From Streptomyces sp. DSM 110735 (GTDB lineage: Bacteria; Actinomycetota; Actinomycetes; Streptomycetales; Streptomycetaceae), in assembly GCF_016482685.1 (NCBI RefSeq), contig NZ_JACYHF010000003.1:310001-374000 (forward strand): a stretch of 64,000 bases of DNA, in the 5' to 3' direction. The notes beneath the pieces were generated by a model, which made no database searches, was not told where the DNA came from, and saw only the letters and a program-made list of their open reading frames with translations. Both the position numbers and the translations under genes were made by a program. This document shows, piece after piece, positions 62,856 to 64,000 of this stretch. Position 1 is the stretch's first letter. Every line of letters starts with the position of its first letter.

Positions 62856-63710
62856 ATGAGCCAAGTCCTCACCATCGCTCGTCCGCCCGGTGTCCGGGGA
62901 GTCCGGCTGGAGACGGAGCGGGGCGTGTTCGCGGCGCTCGCCGCCATGCCGGGCGGGTCCGCGCCGGGCGGGACCGTGCTGCTCGTGCCGGGGTTCAACG
63001 GGAGCAAGGAGGACTTTCTGCCGTTGTTGCCGGGGTTGAGTGAGGCGGGGTACGCGGTGTACGCCGTGGATCAGCGCGGGCAGTACGAGACGGGGGCGGC
63101 GTCGGCAGCCCCGGCTTACGACAGCGACTCCGCCGCGGCGGACGCGAGGGCGCTCGCCGAAGCGCTCGGCGCCGGTCCGGTGCATCTGGTGGGGCATTCC
63201 TACGGTGGGCTGGTGTCGCGCCTCGCGGTGCTCAACAGCCCCGTTCCCGAGGCGACTTGGGCTTCCCTCACGCTGATGAACTTCGGCCCGGCGGAGGTCG
63301 GGACGCCCACGCGGGAGCGGCTGGAGCTGCTGCTCGACGCCCTCGGCAGCATGGCCGTACCCGATCTGTGGCCGTATCTCCGCCCGGCAGAGGACGGTAT
63401 CCCGGCGGACGTCCTGGCGTTTCTCTCCGACCGCTGGGCGCGCAACGAGCCCGAGGCGCTGCGGCTCGCGGCACGGCAACTGCTGACCGAGCCCGACCGC
63501 ACAACGGACCTCAAGGACAAGGGAGTTCCGCTCTCCGTCGTCTTCGGCACCCCGGACGACACCTGGTCGGAGCAGGAGGCGGAGGCGATGGCGGAGGCTC
63601 TCGGCGCGCCGTTCACGAAGATCCCGGAGGGCGGCCACTCCCCCAACGTGCAGCGCCCTGCCGCGGTGATCGAGGCGCTGACGGGATTCTGGGCGAGCCT
63701 CGCCCCGTAG
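62856..63710 (+). CDS. Alpha/beta hydrolase
   Basis: 284 residues. GGTVLLVPGFNGSKEDFLPLLPGLSEAGYAVYAVDQRGQYET is the oxyanion region, nucleophile elbow GHSYGG in VHLVGHSYGGLVSRL, acid in VFGTPDDTWSEQEA and His in EGGHSPNVQRP. No signal peptide, so cytoplasmic. The family covers esterases, lactonases and thioesterases; the substrate cannot be given. ATG 62856 closely follows the nucleotidyltransferase gene and may be co-transcribed. Confidence 0.9.
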   Translation: MSQVLTIARPPGVRGVRLETERGVFAALAAMPGGSAPGGTVLLVPGFNGSKEDFLPLLPGLSEAGYAVYAVDQRGQYETGAASAAPAYDSDSAAADARALAEALGAGPVHLVGHSYGGLVSRLAVLNSPVPEATWASLTLMNFGPAEVGTPTRERLELLLDALGSMAVPDLWPYLRPAEDGIPADVLAFLSDRWARNEPEALRLAARQLLTEPDRTTDLKDKGVPLSVVFGTPDDTWSEQEAEAMAEALGAPFTKIPEGGHSPNVQRPAAVIEALTGFWASLAP

Positions 63711-63728
63711 CCACCCGAAGAGCACCCC

Positions 63729-64000
63729 TCACGAACTCGTCGGCGGTCCCGGGCGCCTCTGGTTGTACCGCCGCGCCGCCCGGTCGTTCAACGCGCTCCC
63801 CGCGGCCCGCGCCGCCCGCGCCCACACCGGACCGCGTCGGACGCGCAGCGCGTGCCCCTGCCGCATCGTCCCGCGCGCAGCGGCGCCCGCGTCCACCGGC
63901 GCCGCGGGCAGCACGCGGGCCGCGAGACCGCTCGCCCGGGTCGTGAGGTCCGGCGCCACGCCATGCGCGACGGAGGCGAGCCGGGCGGCGGGGGTGAGCA
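63729..64000 (-). CDS. C-terminal part of a minus-strand gene running off the window
   Basis: An open frame from the right edge to TGA at 63729, at least 90 codons, with no convincing start in the window. Visible sequence includes LTPAARLASVAHGVAPDLTTRASGLAARVLPAAP, then GHALRVRRGPVWARAARAAG and the ending DRAARRYNQRRPGPPTSS. It is basic and Ala-rich. It faintly resembles C-terminal tails of actinobacterial short-chain dehydrogenases, but I cannot confirm that. Convergent with the alpha/beta hydrolase. Confidence 0.55.
   Translation of the reverse strand, partial: LTPAARLASVAHGVAPDLTTRASGLAARVLPAAPVDAGAAARGTMRQGHALRVRRGPVWARAARAAGSALNDRAARRYNQRRPGPPTSS

Overview
The window is about 72% G+C, with G/C-biased third codon positions, many GTG starts, frequent ATGA/GTGA gene overlaps and GC-rich hairpin terminators without U-tracts. 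This, together with PanD, a monomeric NADP isocitrate dehydrogenase, YczE/MocR, DUF4186, HVA1/DUF2945 and actinobacterial leader peptides, points to a Streptomyces-type actinomycete chromosome. No CRISPR array, rRNA, tRNA, transposase or prophage was seen; this looks like chromosomal body rather than a mobile island.

Left part (1-10 kb): 3' end of 6-phosphogluconate dehydrogenase, a proline-rich small protein, panD and a phospholipase D-type enzyme. A compact four-gene minus-strand operon follows (3233-6126): a small ESX/WXG100-like protein, a WXG-like protein carrying a papain-like cysteine peptidase domain, a lipoprotein and a small soluble protein. It looks like a type VII-secreted effector module. 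Next come a secreted tannase/feruloyl-esterase-like hydrolase and a divergent FAD monooxygenase, whose shared intergenic region carries two copies of a palindrome (GAACAnTGTTC) that recurs four times at a tetR-MFS locus 12 kb away.

10-19 kb: a formate dehydrogenase operon (FeS subunit, NrfD-like membrane subunit, catalytic subunit). The catalytic gene has an in-frame UGA at codon 190 followed by a SECIS-like hairpin and is best read as a selenoprotein. It is followed by a persulfide/sulfur-handling regulon: rhodanese, a CsoR/CstR-type sensor, a TauE/SafE exporter and an MBL-rhodanese fusion, with three TACCCC-GGGGTA operators.

19-50 kb: TetR/MFS efflux pair, class V aminotransferase, AsnB, MocR regulator with YczE membrane protein, PucR regulator, flotillin/NfeD pair, DJ-1/PfpI, a secreted M15-like protein with a structured 5' region, SRPBCC and aldo-keto reductase with a divergent LysR and a strong LysR palindrome. 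Then an eRF1-like protein, a LytS/LytTR two-component system enclosing a DUF485/ActP-type symporter pair, an ABC exporter preceded by a SoxR-box-like element in a promoter with a 19-bp spacer, a flippase-like membrane protein with 3' tandem repeats, an enoyl-CoA hydratase, MscS and isocitrate dehydrogenase.

51-64 kb: sulfur assimilation. metY-metX-N-formylglutamate amidohydrolase form a plus-strand operon. Facing it, three consecutive minus-strand units (two LLM flavin monooxygenases; a polar amino-acid-type ABC transporter; a GST-like protein) each begin with a short leader peptide of the HxDLxR...ALC type, suggesting common cysteine- or sulfur-dependent attenuation. The window ends with a nucleotidyltransferase-like gene, an alpha/beta hydrolase and a gene running off the right edge.
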